NCBI GenBank assembly: GCA_023212725.1
Contig: JALBYF010000016.1
Coordinates: 220,501-284,500 of the forward strand
Direction of reading: 5' to 3'
Length of the DNA: 64,000 bases
From: Tranzscheliella williamsii
Taxonomy: Eukaryota; Basidiomycota; Ustilaginomycetes; Ustilaginales; Ustilaginaceae
The notes beneath the pieces were generated by a model. The model saw only the letters and a program-made list of their open reading frames with translations, searched no databases and was not told the DNA's origin. Made by a program: the position numbers and the translations under genes. Numbering within the stretch: the stretch's first letter is position 1; each line of letters opens with the position of its first letter. Below are positions 19,598-28,430 of the stretch, piece by piece.

Positions 19598-21607
19598 ATG
19601 AACTACATGATGGCACGGAGGGCGGTGGCTGTCTTATTGCTTGCCGTTGTGGTCTCGCGCACGCTCTCCTTTCCGTACACAAAGGTAGAGGAGAGCTTCA
19701 CAACCCAGGCGGTTCATGACATCCTTACCTATGGCACCGGATGCAAGGCACTTGCCCAGTATGACCATCAAGCCTTCCCGGGCGCTGTACCGAGGTCTTT
19801 CATTGGCCCGCTGCTGGTAGCAACCCAGTCATTTTCGTGGATCGTCTTGGGCAGGTTTTTGGGCCTCATAAGAACATCTGCGGACGTCCAGGCTGCAGTG
19901 AGGCTTGTGCTGGCTGTAGCCAATGTCGTTGCGCTCCTCTTCTTCGCCAGGTCCTGCTTCCCCTCTTTAGAGGTCGCCGTGAAAGACGAGACTGGGCCGC
20001 TATCATCCACGCCAGACTCGGCGTCCAGCACAGGTCGAGCCCGGTTCCTGACGACGCTGTCCAGGAGGAAGAAGGGAGATCTGGACGCTGACACCAAAGT
20101 GCCTGGTCTTTCTGCAAGGATGGGCCCGTCCCGGATGGTAGCGGTGGATGAGGTCATGTTTCTGCTAATCACTGCTTCTCAATTCCACTGGACGTTCTGG
20201 TGCAGTCGCACGATCCCGAACTCGGTCGCAATGCCACTGGTGGTGGTCGCTACGGGCCTCGTTGTCCGTAATGTGGGGTCGGTTGGCCCCTCTTCTCAAG
20301 GGCAGAAAGACCTCAAAAGCGCAATCCACCTGCTGACATTCTGCGCTGTTGTCTTGCGGCTCGAAGTTGCGGCGCTGTTGGCGCCTGTCGGGCTCTACGT
20401 GCTTGTCGCCAGAAAGCTTCGCTTCACACAAGCCATTGCTGCTGGCTTCCATGCTAGTGTGTTCAGCATCCTAGCGACAACCGTCGTCGATACTTATTTC
20501 TGGCAAAGCCTGGCCAGTGGCCATCCAAAGAGCATCGCCACCACATGCTTCCAGTCGCTAAGTGGTCTCTATAAACAGACAGGATCTCCGGTGTGGCCAG
20601 AGCTTCAGAGTGTGCTCTTCAATGTTGTCCAAGGCCGCAGTAAAGACTGGGGCGTCTCGCCTTGGCATACCTACTATTCCGCCTTTTTGCCCAAGCTGAT
20701 GGCGCTCACATTACCTCTGCTGCCGCTTGGTTTTTATCACACACTGCAAAAAGGCTCGAAAACAAGGTCGAGGACGAAGTTTCTGGCCTTTGTCGCCGTC
20801 TTTCATACTAGCTTGCTGAGTCTGCTGGGGCACAAAGAATGGCGGTTTATGATATATGTCTTGCCTGCCTTCAACGTGGTGGCTTCGGCTGGAGCGAAAG
20901 TGTTATACACATCAAAGATGGGCAAGACACTCTTGGCTTGTCTCTTCCTGCTGCAATTTGGCGTGAGCTGGTTCACGGGGTACATCAGCGGCCTGAACTA
21001 CCCGGGGGGCCAAGCGCTTGCTCTTCTGCATCAGGCGGCGGCGCAGAGCCCTAGCGATTTTGCTTTCGTGAAGGTGCATATCGACGTTCTGCCGGCGATG
21101 AGCGGCGTGACACTGTTCCAGTCGATTTATCTTGGTCGTGACACGGAGGACCCAGACCGGCTGCCGGTACTGGCAGCCGTGCCCGACACGCCCGGCCCGG
21201 GCGTCTACTGGACGTACGACAAGACCGAAGACCTGCCCGTTACCGGGCCGGCAGCGCGCGCTGCCTGGCAAACATTCACACACTTGATATCAGAGTCTCC
21301 TCAATGCAACGTCTTGCGAACGAGCGCAGAGGACACCGCTGCGGGCGCGAGCACGCACCTCCCCCAAGACCAGCAGCCATTTGTCGAAATGGGGATCGCC
21401 GTCCGCTCGTATGCTGGCTTGCGGCGCAAGGCCCTACAGGACCTGAAAGCCAACTTGCAGACGCTGGCCGGAGCCGCCTCCCAACTGCGATCGTTCCCGC
21501 GCAGCTATGCCCGTATACAAGCTTTGCTTGATGACGCTTTCCGCCTCCTGCTGCCTCTCCAAATTGTCGAACAGGAGTCCGTATGGCTCTGCCGTAGAAA
21601 AACATAG
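19598..21607 (+). CDS. ALG12: Dolichyl-P-Man:Man7GlcNAc2-PP-dolichol alpha-1,6-mannosyltransferase
   Basis: ER enzyme that adds the eighth mannose (alpha-1,6) to the lipid-linked N-glycan precursor. From the ATG at 19598 it has 669 residues and begins with a hydrophobic segment leading into SFPYTKVEESFTTQAVHDIL, the hallmark GT22/Alg12 N-terminal loop with the acidic pair in KVEES. QYDHQAFPGAVPRSFIGP follows, again typical. Multiple membrane helices are visible, and GHKEWRFMIYVLPAFN lies near residue 410, the conserved HKExRF-type loop of the family. It is about 100 residues longer than usual, with polar stretches near residues 135-170 and at the C-terminal end. The longer frame from 19406 adds only low-complexity sequence. 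Confidence 0.92.
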   Translation: MNYMMARRAVAVLLLAVVVSRTLSFPYTKVEESFTTQAVHDILTYGTGCKALAQYDHQAFPGAVPRSFIGPLLVATQSFSWIVLGRFLGLIRTSADVQAAVRLVLAVANVVALLFFARSCFPSLEVAVKDETGPLSSTPDSASSTGRARFLTTLSRRKKGDLDADTKVPGLSARMGPSRMVAVDEVMFLLITASQFHWTFWCSRTIPNSVAMPLVVVATGLVVRNVGSVGPSSQGQKDLKSAIHLLTFCAVVLRLEVAALLAPVGLYVLVARKLRFTQAIAAGFHASVFSILATTVVDTYFWQSLASGHPKSIATTCFQSLSGLYKQTGSPVWPELQSVLFNVVQGRSKDWGVSPWHTYYSAFLPKLMALTLPLLPLGFYHTLQKGSKTRSRTKFLAFVAVFHTSLLSLLGHKEWRFMIYVLPAFNVVASAGAKVLYTSKMGKTLLACLFLLQFGVSWFTGYISGLNYPGGQALALLHQAAAQSPSDFAFVKVHIDVLPAMSGVTLFQSIYLGRDTEDPDRLPVLAAVPDTPGPGVYWTYDKTEDLPVTGPAARAAWQTFTHLISESPQCNVLRTSAEDTAAGASTHLPQDQQPFVEMGIAVRSYAGLRRKALQDLKANLQTLAGAASQLRSFPRSYARIQALLDDAFRLLLPLQIVEQESVWLCRRKT

Positions 21608-21804
21608 GAGGGGCAGTCAGCCACATATATAATTTAACAGATACGAGCATAAAATCGTTACACGCTGAAAACTCGACCGGTTTCAGGGTCTTGTGTCTGT
21701 GCAGTGCAAATGACCACGCTGCTCACGACCACGACCCCCGGCAACGGCCTTGAGCGAAGCGGGACATAGATTGCGCGGCTATTCTGTGGTGCAAGATAGG
21801 GAGC

Positions 21805-23028
21805 ATGTCGCAGTCGCAGTCGGAGCTGCGCCGGCAGGGCAAGCATGAGAAGGCGCGGGCAAAGATGATGGAGGAGTTTGAGCGGCAGAAGGCGGAGCTG
21901 GCCAAGGAGGCGGAGCGCAACCGCGCGGGCGGGGACCGCTTCGTCGGCAAGAACGACACGATGGAGGACGCGTTGAAAAAGTCCACAATCGGGCTGGTCC
22001 ACCTGGAGGAATTCCAGAAGCTGCGCTCGGAGATCGAAGAGGAGAAGCGGCGAGAAGCGGCGCGCACCAACGAGCTGCGTTCCGAGGAAAAGGCGGCAAA
22101 GAAGAGCAAAAAGGCGAAAAAGGAGCGCTCCAAGCTGTCGTTCGCCTTCGACGAGGAGGAAGGAGAGGAAACGGCAGTGCCAGCCCAGAAGAAGCGGAAG
22201 ACGGAGCGCAGCAGCAATGATGCAGCTGGAGTCGGCGCGCAGGACGCAAATGGAAGTGCAGAACCAACTAGCAACGCGACGATAGCGTTGAAGAAGGCCA
22301 GCCTGAAGAATCCGGACGTAGACACCTCCTTCCTGCCTGACAGAGACCGGGAAGAGGCGGATCGCAGAATGAGGGAAGCCTTACGGCAGGAATGGCTGAA
22401 AAAGCAAGAAGAGATGAAAAAGGAAGAGGTCGAGATCACCTACTCCTACTGGGATGGGACGGGCCATCGAAAGACGGTGATGTGCAAAAAGGGAGATACG
22501 ATAGCGCACTTTCTGGAACGGTGTCGACAGCAAGTGTCCGAACTTCGTGGCGTCTCTGTGGACAGCATGATGTACATCAAGGAGGATCTGATCATCCCAC
22601 ATCACTATAGCTTCTACGACTTTATCGTCAACAAGGCGCGGGGCAAGTCGGGCCCGTTGTTCAACTTTGACGTTCATGACGATATCCGCTTGGTCGCCGA
22701 TGCCAGTGTAGAGAAGGATGAGGTAAGCTGGTCTCGTTTCGACTCAGCTGAGTAGAGCAACGCAATGGGACTGACCATCGCTACTGCACGCTACGCCTCC
22801 TTCTCAGTCGCATGCCGGAAAGGTCGTCGAACGCACTTTCTACAACCGAAATAAGCATGTCTGGCCATATAGCCGTGAGTATCTGATATCTGGCGTTGGC
22901 AGTCTAGGAGAATCACGACTGACACAAAACCCTCTTGGTACTTTGCAACGTATCCGACAGGATGGGAGGTGTACGACCCGAACAAGGAGTATGGCAACTA
23001 CACTATCCGCGATAGAAAGAAGGAGTAA
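21805..23028 (+). CDS. XAP5/FAM50 family nuclear protein, three exons
   Basis: Member of the conserved XAP5 family, which is linked to chromatin and splicing. Exons are 21805-22722, 22808-22874 and 22962-1 to 23028 (third exon starts at 22961); introns have GTAAGC/CTCAG and GTGAGT/ACAG borders, and phase is preserved across both junctions, giving 350 residues. The N-terminal half is a charged coiled coil ([18 protein letters not shown]) with Lys/Glu clusters. The C-terminal half carries the family signature: [57 protein letters not shown], then across the junctions [20 protein letters not shown] and a terminal [10 protein letters not shown] am confident of the family; the precise role in this organism is not shown. 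Confidence 0.93.
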
Positions 23029-23094
23029 TTGTACAGCGTCGTCCCGTTGACCAGGGGCAAGATGTAGTAATGCGGCACTGGAAGGAGCCATCGA

Positions 23095-23455
23095 ACCTGC
23101 GTCGACGACCTTCCAGCCATCGGCGGCCAAGGCCGTATCCCAGCTTGAGACGGCGAAGAGAGAGATGTTTCGATCTGCCAGCGCCTTGCTGATGGAATTT
23201 CATCGGTCCTCTGATGCGAAACGTCGACAGCGAGCAGTGGGTCGCCTCTTAAGATCACCAGGCTGAGCCGTCGTCCTCTTTGATGTGCTTGGCTGCGGGT
23301 GATATGGACAGGAGAAGGCTTAGCTCTTCGTGCGTGCGCGTGACGGTGTAGAAGAACGGCTGATCCGGTCGCGCTGGTTCGCGCAGCATTTCTAGCACAA
23401 GCCTGCGAATCGCCGCTGTAGCTGGCAGCCTTGCCAACAGATACTCGTCCCGCTG
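23095..23455 (-). pseudogene. Decayed ACT-domain (ACT_7/CASTOR-like) gene
   Basis: The minus strand retains recognisable pieces of the ACT_7/CASTOR-type domain in order: DEYLLARLPATAAI, then FFYTVTRTHEELSLLLSI, then KEDDGSAW, then FRIRGPMKF, then, in a shifted frame, SISKALADRNISLFAVSSWD and ALAADGWKVVDAG. In intact relatives the corresponding blocks read roughly rLP, FFS(I/V)TRTxxELS, W..LRVxGPxDF, and FAVSTxDTDYVLV. Here two in-frame stops (TGA and TAA) fall between W and FRIRGPM, a frameshift and missing residues follow GPMKF, and the DYVLV-type strand after SSWDT is absent. No intron with normal borders repairs all of these. The family function (amino-acid sensing or regulation) is not assigned to this copy. 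An unusual exon structure is the main alternative. Confidence 0.5.
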
Positions 23456-24139
23456 TACAAGCACTCAACGCACCAAGCCAGGCCCCCATATCAATTCTGC
23501 TGCGCACTCTCTTTCCTGCTGCCTTTGCCCGTCCGTACCCACCATTAAGATTTCCTGCGTGTCCATTGATATCCGTCGTTGCTCTAGACATTCTGCCAAT
23601 GCGCTGATAAGAAGAAGAGCAAGCCATTCCGTGCACATATCTTCCCTCAGTATGACCTCGCCAACAGCTTGTTGCAAAGATGCTGTTGCGGGAGTCACAA
23701 CCAGTCCGACCTAGATACAGTCACAAGTAATAACAAATATTGCCTCAAAATGCGGCGAGATATTCGAGTTAAAAGAAAGGCACTCGCACTGACACTCACA
23801 GCTGTCTACTGCGATCTCACAGTGGTGATGCGCTTGTTTGTGTTTGCAGCTGCGCACAGAACCGGGCCGGTATGGCCCCCGACCACCACCTTGTGCTGTC
23901 ACCTTGGCACAGATACTAGCGGGACAGGCTCCTGTCCTCTTGACATCGGTTGCAGACGGGTCGACCTGCTGGTACAAGAGTCATCCGAAGCGTTACCCCG
24001 GTTTCTGAGCCACAGCCTCCATCACCACAGCGCTGATTGTTACCCGCGCCAGCTACCCAGTCGCGTTTTTGTTGGGTCTGGACCTCACATGTGGGCATTG
24101 AGTTGCTCGACTGGCCGCTAGAACCCAGCTACGTGGAAG
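23456..24139. other. Interval upstream of the 24140 gene
   Basis: About 680 bp. A minus-strand frame at 23465-23698 is open and in phase with the decayed ACT gene across a TGA; it encodes VTPATASLQQAVGEVILRED and similar sequence and could be its former first exon, but I see no domain in it. The rest should contain the promoter of the gene at 24140. Confidence 0.3.
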
Positions 24140-27100
24140 ATGGCGAACCTTGATAGCTCCAGAGGGCCTACCTCCATCTCGTCCTCAGCTGCATCGAGGA
24201 GCCGCGCAGACACGGCTGGGAGTCTGTCTGCTCCTACCGCCAACCATGCCAACCTCGCCGCCTCTTATAGATCTACCGCCGGAAGCTCTGTTCTCTCCAA
24301 CGGAAGCCTGCTCGACCTCTATGCACGCTCGCCGGGCTCTGCATCTGGCTCCTTTCCCAGCTCGATGGAAGGTGGTAGACTTGCCGAGAATCCGCCCACA
24401 CACAGCCCAAGCCACCCGGAGCCGTTCGATCAGCTGGGTAGTGGCACGGCACCGCTCTCATCGACAGAAGATGCTGTGTTCCCGTCCATGACAGCCAGCG
24501 ACAGTTTGGCGTCCGTATGGACAAGTGCGTCGGGAAACAACACCGAGTCTTTCCCCAACAGCAAGCGCGCATCCGTGGCAGGCCTCGATTCCGATGTGAT
24601 GCAGAGTATTCGACCTGCTTCAGGAAACAGCTCCCTCAATCACGCAATGGAAGCCTCCCCACTGCCTTCTGCGCCTTCCGTTCTGGCTCTCGGCTATGAC
24701 AGCGACGGCTCTCACTACGACGACGACGATACTGCTGCTGACAACACCGAAGGCGACAAAACAGCTGAGCCTCCAGCATCATCCAACGCCGGTCGTGCTT
24801 ACGGTCAGATAGCTGCATCGTCCAAGGTTGAAGAAGGGACAAAGCCCTACACTGCTAGAACAAGCGGCAGAAACTCAGCTGACGCTCCTGAGATCTTCTC
24901 CAACTCGCTACCTTCGCCGCCTGTTCCACGAAGGACAAGCAGTGTCATTCAGGAGGGCTTCTCACTTTCTCCAAGCACCTCGCTGAATCTAGAGCAGTTC
25001 ACAGGCCTTGACTCGGCGCCCCGCCGTAGCCACTCCAGGAGCGGATCCGCATCACTGGCCAGCAATCAGATTCCGCAGCGTCATAGCAGTGTCGAGGTGC
25101 GCCAAGATTTTGCCAAGCGCGGCTATCCCTATGAGGGTCCTAGCCAGCCGTTTCCAATTTCGCTCGTCCAGCGTGACGATCAGCCGGGCAGTCCGCTACT
25201 TTCAGGTATCACGTCGAGTGCAGGAGCTGCCACCGTCCCCTTTGATAGCAACGACGCCAGTCCGACAAAAGGTACGACGCTGGCTTCGCTCCATGAGAAT
25301 GCTTCTCAAGCTCGGAGCCCGAGGGAGGCAGATGATGTTCACGAGGTGAGCCTGGAGGAGCAGCAGCGACTCGAGAAGGAACTGCTTGCCGAGGCCGACC
25401 AGGCGCGGCCAAGAACACTCAAAGAAGCTCGGGAGCGAGCTAAACTTCGAAGGCTCCAAAGCGAAGGATACGACCCAGCCGCCGAGCTTGCTCCCACAAG
25501 TTCCGCACGAGCGCAGCCAATACCGCCGGCAAGCTCGGCGGAACCTACACGAGGTGCTGCCTCGGTCACGGGGGAGGAGCAGCAGCCTTGCCGTTCCAGC
25601 ATCGATTCGCGAGAGAGGCCGCAGCGCAACCCTCACCGGCTGTCCAGCCGTGACGGAGGCCACGATGCGGAACGTAGGTCGCTGTCCCTGCATTCCGCAC
25701 CGTCCGACTACTCCGAGCAAGGTGCCTTTGCCTTCGAAGATGGCTCGATAAGCCACTTTGAAGACAGCGTTGGCTCACCGGTCCACCACGAGCTGCAAAC
25801 CGACTACGGCCTTGCGGCTGGACTGGGCATGCCGGTGGCCAGTGACATGGACCAGCTCACCGATGCTGTCAACCATGCCATGAACGATCTCAGCTTCGGC
25901 AGCACAGACGACACGGTGTCTGCTGAAGATGACTACGCGACTCCAATGCCGGCGCCTCGGCCCGATACTACACGGACTAGCGGCGCCGGCACGACAGCCT
26001 CGCAGAACCTTGCCAAAGTAACCCGCGGGCCTCAAAACCTGGTGCTGGACAACGGCGCCAAGCAGAGCCCCATACCCTCACCGTCGGCTCCAAGCTTGCA
26101 GACGCCCAAGATGTCTGGACATTCGTCGTATTTCCATTCCCAGCCTCTGTCGAAGGCGACCAGCACGCCCCATATAACCTCTCACGCCGAGAAGCCGCCG
26201 TCGCCGACTGCGCTTGAGTCAATTCCGCCAAGCCACATCGACGTGTATGGCAACACGGTGCCGTATCCAAGAGCGTTCAGCAGCAAGACCATCATCGAAA
26301 AGAGAAAGCTTCCGTCTTGGGAGCGTGCGCGTGGCTATGCTCAGTACACGAACGAACTGCTGCATATCCAGACGGGCCTCAGTCTCTGGATGGAGGCGGT
26401 CCAGCGCCCCGCCATGCGCCAGCAGAATCAACGTGCCAGTCAGCTACAGGCTAGCGACGATCGCGTGGCTTCGGGGACTCTGCCCAGGGCCGGGCACGTC
26501 CGGAATGACGGGTCGTACGCCGATTCGATCCGCTCGGACATGACGTTTCCCATGCGGGGTGATGGCGGCAAGGCCAAGGAGCTGGTTACCGTGATGCCGA
26601 CGATGGCCGAGTCGCCGGTGAAGAGCGCTTCCAATCTGCCGTATCCCGGGGTGGTGGGTCCGCAGAGGTCCGAGTCGACGCCGTTGTTTGCGACGTCGCC
26701 TAGTTTTGGCAGCGGGTTTGCGGGAGGTGCTGCGCCTGTGCGGGTGGCGACGGGGGCGGTGGGCGCGGCAGCACACCGGAGCGTGGCGTCTGCGGGGGGT
26801 GGATTCTTCAGCAGTTTGGGCCGCAAGACGAGCAAGCGCGCGGCGGTGTCTGCGTCGCAAACGGGTGGTGGGTCGTCATCGTCGCTGTCGACGCTGGCGG
26901 GTGCGGTGGGGGGGCCGCGCGGCTACCGGGCGTACCGGAGTGGTAAGGCGAGTTCGGTGCCGGTGGGGGAAGGGGCGGGGGGGGTGGGATCGGGCCCGCG
27001 GCGCAGCGTGGACGCCGGCGAGGGTGTGCTGGGCAGCAGTCCCGAGCTTGCCGGCGCGGGCGTCGACACGGGCGCTCCCCCGGCGGCGCCCGAGACCGGC

Positions 27101-27436
27101 ACCGGCACCCGCCCCAGTGCGCGCACGCCCACCACCGCATCCCGCCCAATGGGCCCGCGCGCACCCGACCGCGGCTTCTCGTCCCCAGACCTCCTGGCAC
27201 CCCCCCGCACGTCCCTCTCCTACTCCACCGTCCGCGACCGCATCCGCCGCTCGCCCAGCCCAACCCCCGACGACCCCGCCTTCCAGCAAGCTCTCACCAA
27301 ACTCGCCGACATCCTCCCCGACGCAGACACACCCACCCTCGCTCACTACCTCAAAAAGGCAAAGGGCAACGACCTCGCCGCCATCGGCGACTACCTCCAG
27401 GACCAGAGCCTCGGCAAACTCCCCCACTTGCGCTAA
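24140..27436 (+). CDS. Large disordered protein with C-terminal CUE-like helix bundle
   Basis: Unrecognised 1098-residue intronless protein. Most of it is Ser/Pro/Ala-rich and disordered. Three parts look ordered: a charged helix at about residues 395-445 (EEQQRLEKELLAEADQARPR, then KEARERAKLRRLQSEGYDP), a block at about 700-760 (IDVYGNTVPYPRAFSSK followed by LPSWERARGYAQYTNELLHI) with two Trp residues, and the C-terminal 50 residues (FQQALTKLADILPDADTPTL, then LKKAKGNDLAAIGDYLQDQ), which resemble a CUE/UBA-type three-helix fold. The CUE resemblance suggests ubiquitin binding, but that is inference. The coding strand is strongly G-rich at 26540-27000 and abruptly C-rich from about 27050 to the stop. 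Confidence 0.8.
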   Translation: MANLDSSRGPTSISSSAASRSRADTAGSLSAPTANHANLAASYRSTAGSSVLSNGSLLDLYARSPGSASGSFPSSMEGGRLAENPPTHSPSHPEPFDQLGSGTAPLSSTEDAVFPSMTASDSLASVWTSASGNNTESFPNSKRASVAGLDSDVMQSIRPASGNSSLNHAMEASPLPSAPSVLALGYDSDGSHYDDDDTAADNTEGDKTAEPPASSNAGRAYGQIAASSKVEEGTKPYTARTSGRNSADAPEIFSNSLPSPPVPRRTSSVIQEGFSLSPSTSLNLEQFTGLDSAPRRSHSRSGSASLASNQIPQRHSSVEVRQDFAKRGYPYEGPSQPFPISLVQRDDQPGSPLLSGITSSAGAATVPFDSNDASPTKGTTLASLHENASQARSPREADDVHEVSLEEQQRLEKELLAEADQARPRTLKEARERAKLRRLQSEGYDPAAELAPTSSARAQPIPPASSAEPTRGAASVTGEEQQPCRSSIDSRERPQRNPHRLSSRDGGHDAERRSLSLHSAPSDYSEQGAFAFEDGSISHFEDSVGSPVHHELQTDYGLAAGLGMPVASDMDQLTDAVNHAMNDLSFGSTDDTVSAEDDYATPMPAPRPDTTRTSGAGTTASQNLAKVTRGPQNLVLDNGAKQSPIPSPSAPSLQTPKMSGHSSYFHSQPLSKATSTPHITSHAEKPPSPTALESIPPSHIDVYGNTVPYPRAFSSKTIIEKRKLPSWERARGYAQYTNELLHIQTGLSLWMEAVQRPAMRQQNQRASQLQASDDRVASGTLPRAGHVRNDGSYADSIRSDMTFPMRGDGGKAKELVTVMPTMAESPVKSASNLPYPGVVGPQRSESTPLFATSPSFGSGFAGGAAPVRVATGAVGAAAHRSVASAGGGFFSSLGRKTSKRAAVSASQTGGGSSSSLSTLAGAVGGPRGYRAYRSGKASSVPVGEGAGGVGSGPRRSVDAGEGVLGSSPELAGAGVDTGAPPAAPETGTGTRPSARTPTTASRPMGPRAPDRGFSSPDLLAPPRTSLSYSTVRDRIRRSPSPTPDDPAFQQALTKLADILPDADTPTLAHYLKKAKGNDLAAIGDYLQDQSLGKLPHLR

Positions 27437-28430
27437 CCCAGCGCCCGCACACACGTCCCGCTGCTCATCCGATCGATTCAAAACCGATCTTTGTACATTC
27501 GTAGTCTTGGCTCAAGCACTCGCATCAGACCACACCGACCGAGATCGACACAGACGGTGTGCGGGCGAGGGCAAAGAAATAAGGAAACACAAGGGCGGGG
27601 AAAACAACGGCGAAAGCGTCTCGTCACTGTCAGACCTCGCGTACGACCAAAAGAGAAGGGGCAAAGGCAAGAGAGGGCAAACGAAGGCGTGGGTGAGGTG
27701 GGGTCCGTGATGCATACACATGGTGACGCGGAGATCGACGCGGACCCCGATCGTGGACCGGACAGTGAGGTGTCGGAACCTGTTAAACCCGCGTCTGGCG
27801 AAGCTTGGCAGTCCAAGTGTGTCGAAGTGCGCGGTGGATGAGCTCTCCGCCTTGGGCAGGGACGCAGACGGTCGAGTGCGAGAAGGCGCGGGTTAGCGAG
27901 CGCGTGGCCAAGGTGCAAAAGGCGTGGCCGTCAATCCTCAGCGCAGACAGCCGTCGACACAGCCTGCGGTGACGTATGGATGCGTCCGGCGAGACCGTTC
28001 CCAGGCGCACTCTGCCGGCGGTCAACACGGCCAACGCAGATGTCTGGGTCCCGGTCGTCCCCTGCGCATAGGCCGGCTTTCACAATGTGGTTACCGTTGT
28101 GATCGACCTCGCACTGCGAGCGGTGTTTCTGATAGCAAGGCGTCGTGGACACGAAATCACACTTGTAGCAGGAAAGGATGGGTATAGATTCCATCAGTAG
28201 ATGCTAGCAGACATATGGTACAGTGTGAGCGTGATGCTCGCGGGCAAGCCGCCATCATCGTGGCTCGAGGAGAGAATCATATAGAAGCAATGGCAAGACG
28301 ACCGAGCCGGTGTCCCCGCGCGGATGTGTGGGTGGGCTGGCTACGATCACTCCGTCCATGTGGTCTTCCTCGGGTATACCCAACGCAGCATCGCTGCTCG
28401 AGGGGCGTGGTCTGCCATGCTGCAGGACCT
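27437..28430. other. Convergent 3' interval
   Basis: 994 bp between the stops of the 24140 gene and the amino-acid permease. It contains a minus-strand open frame with six clustered cysteines (27931-28194), listed separately. The remaining frames have no features I can support. Confidence 0.4.
27931..28194 (-). CDS. Possible small Cys-rich protein (uncertain)
   Basis: An 87-codon frame starting MESIPILSCYKCDF carries six cysteines within its first 53 residues (positions 9, 12, 20, 28, 43, 53), a density unusual for a random frame and reminiscent of small fungal secreted proteins. No signal peptide is present in this frame. A TAG three codons upstream of the ATG (CTAG followed by CATCTACTG) could be an intron acceptor joining an unseen 5' exon. 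The second half of the frame looks unremarkable. I list it as a candidate only. Confidence 0.22.
   Translation of the reverse strand: MESIPILSCYKCDFVSTTPCYQKHRSQCEVDHNGNHIVKAGLCAGDDRDPDICVGRVDRRQSAPGNGLAGRIHTSPQAVSTAVCAED

Noticed and set aside
26688..27710. 340-codon plus-strand frame overlapping the CUE-like gene
   Set aside because: Arg/Pro-rich shadow of a skewed GC-rich region in another frame.
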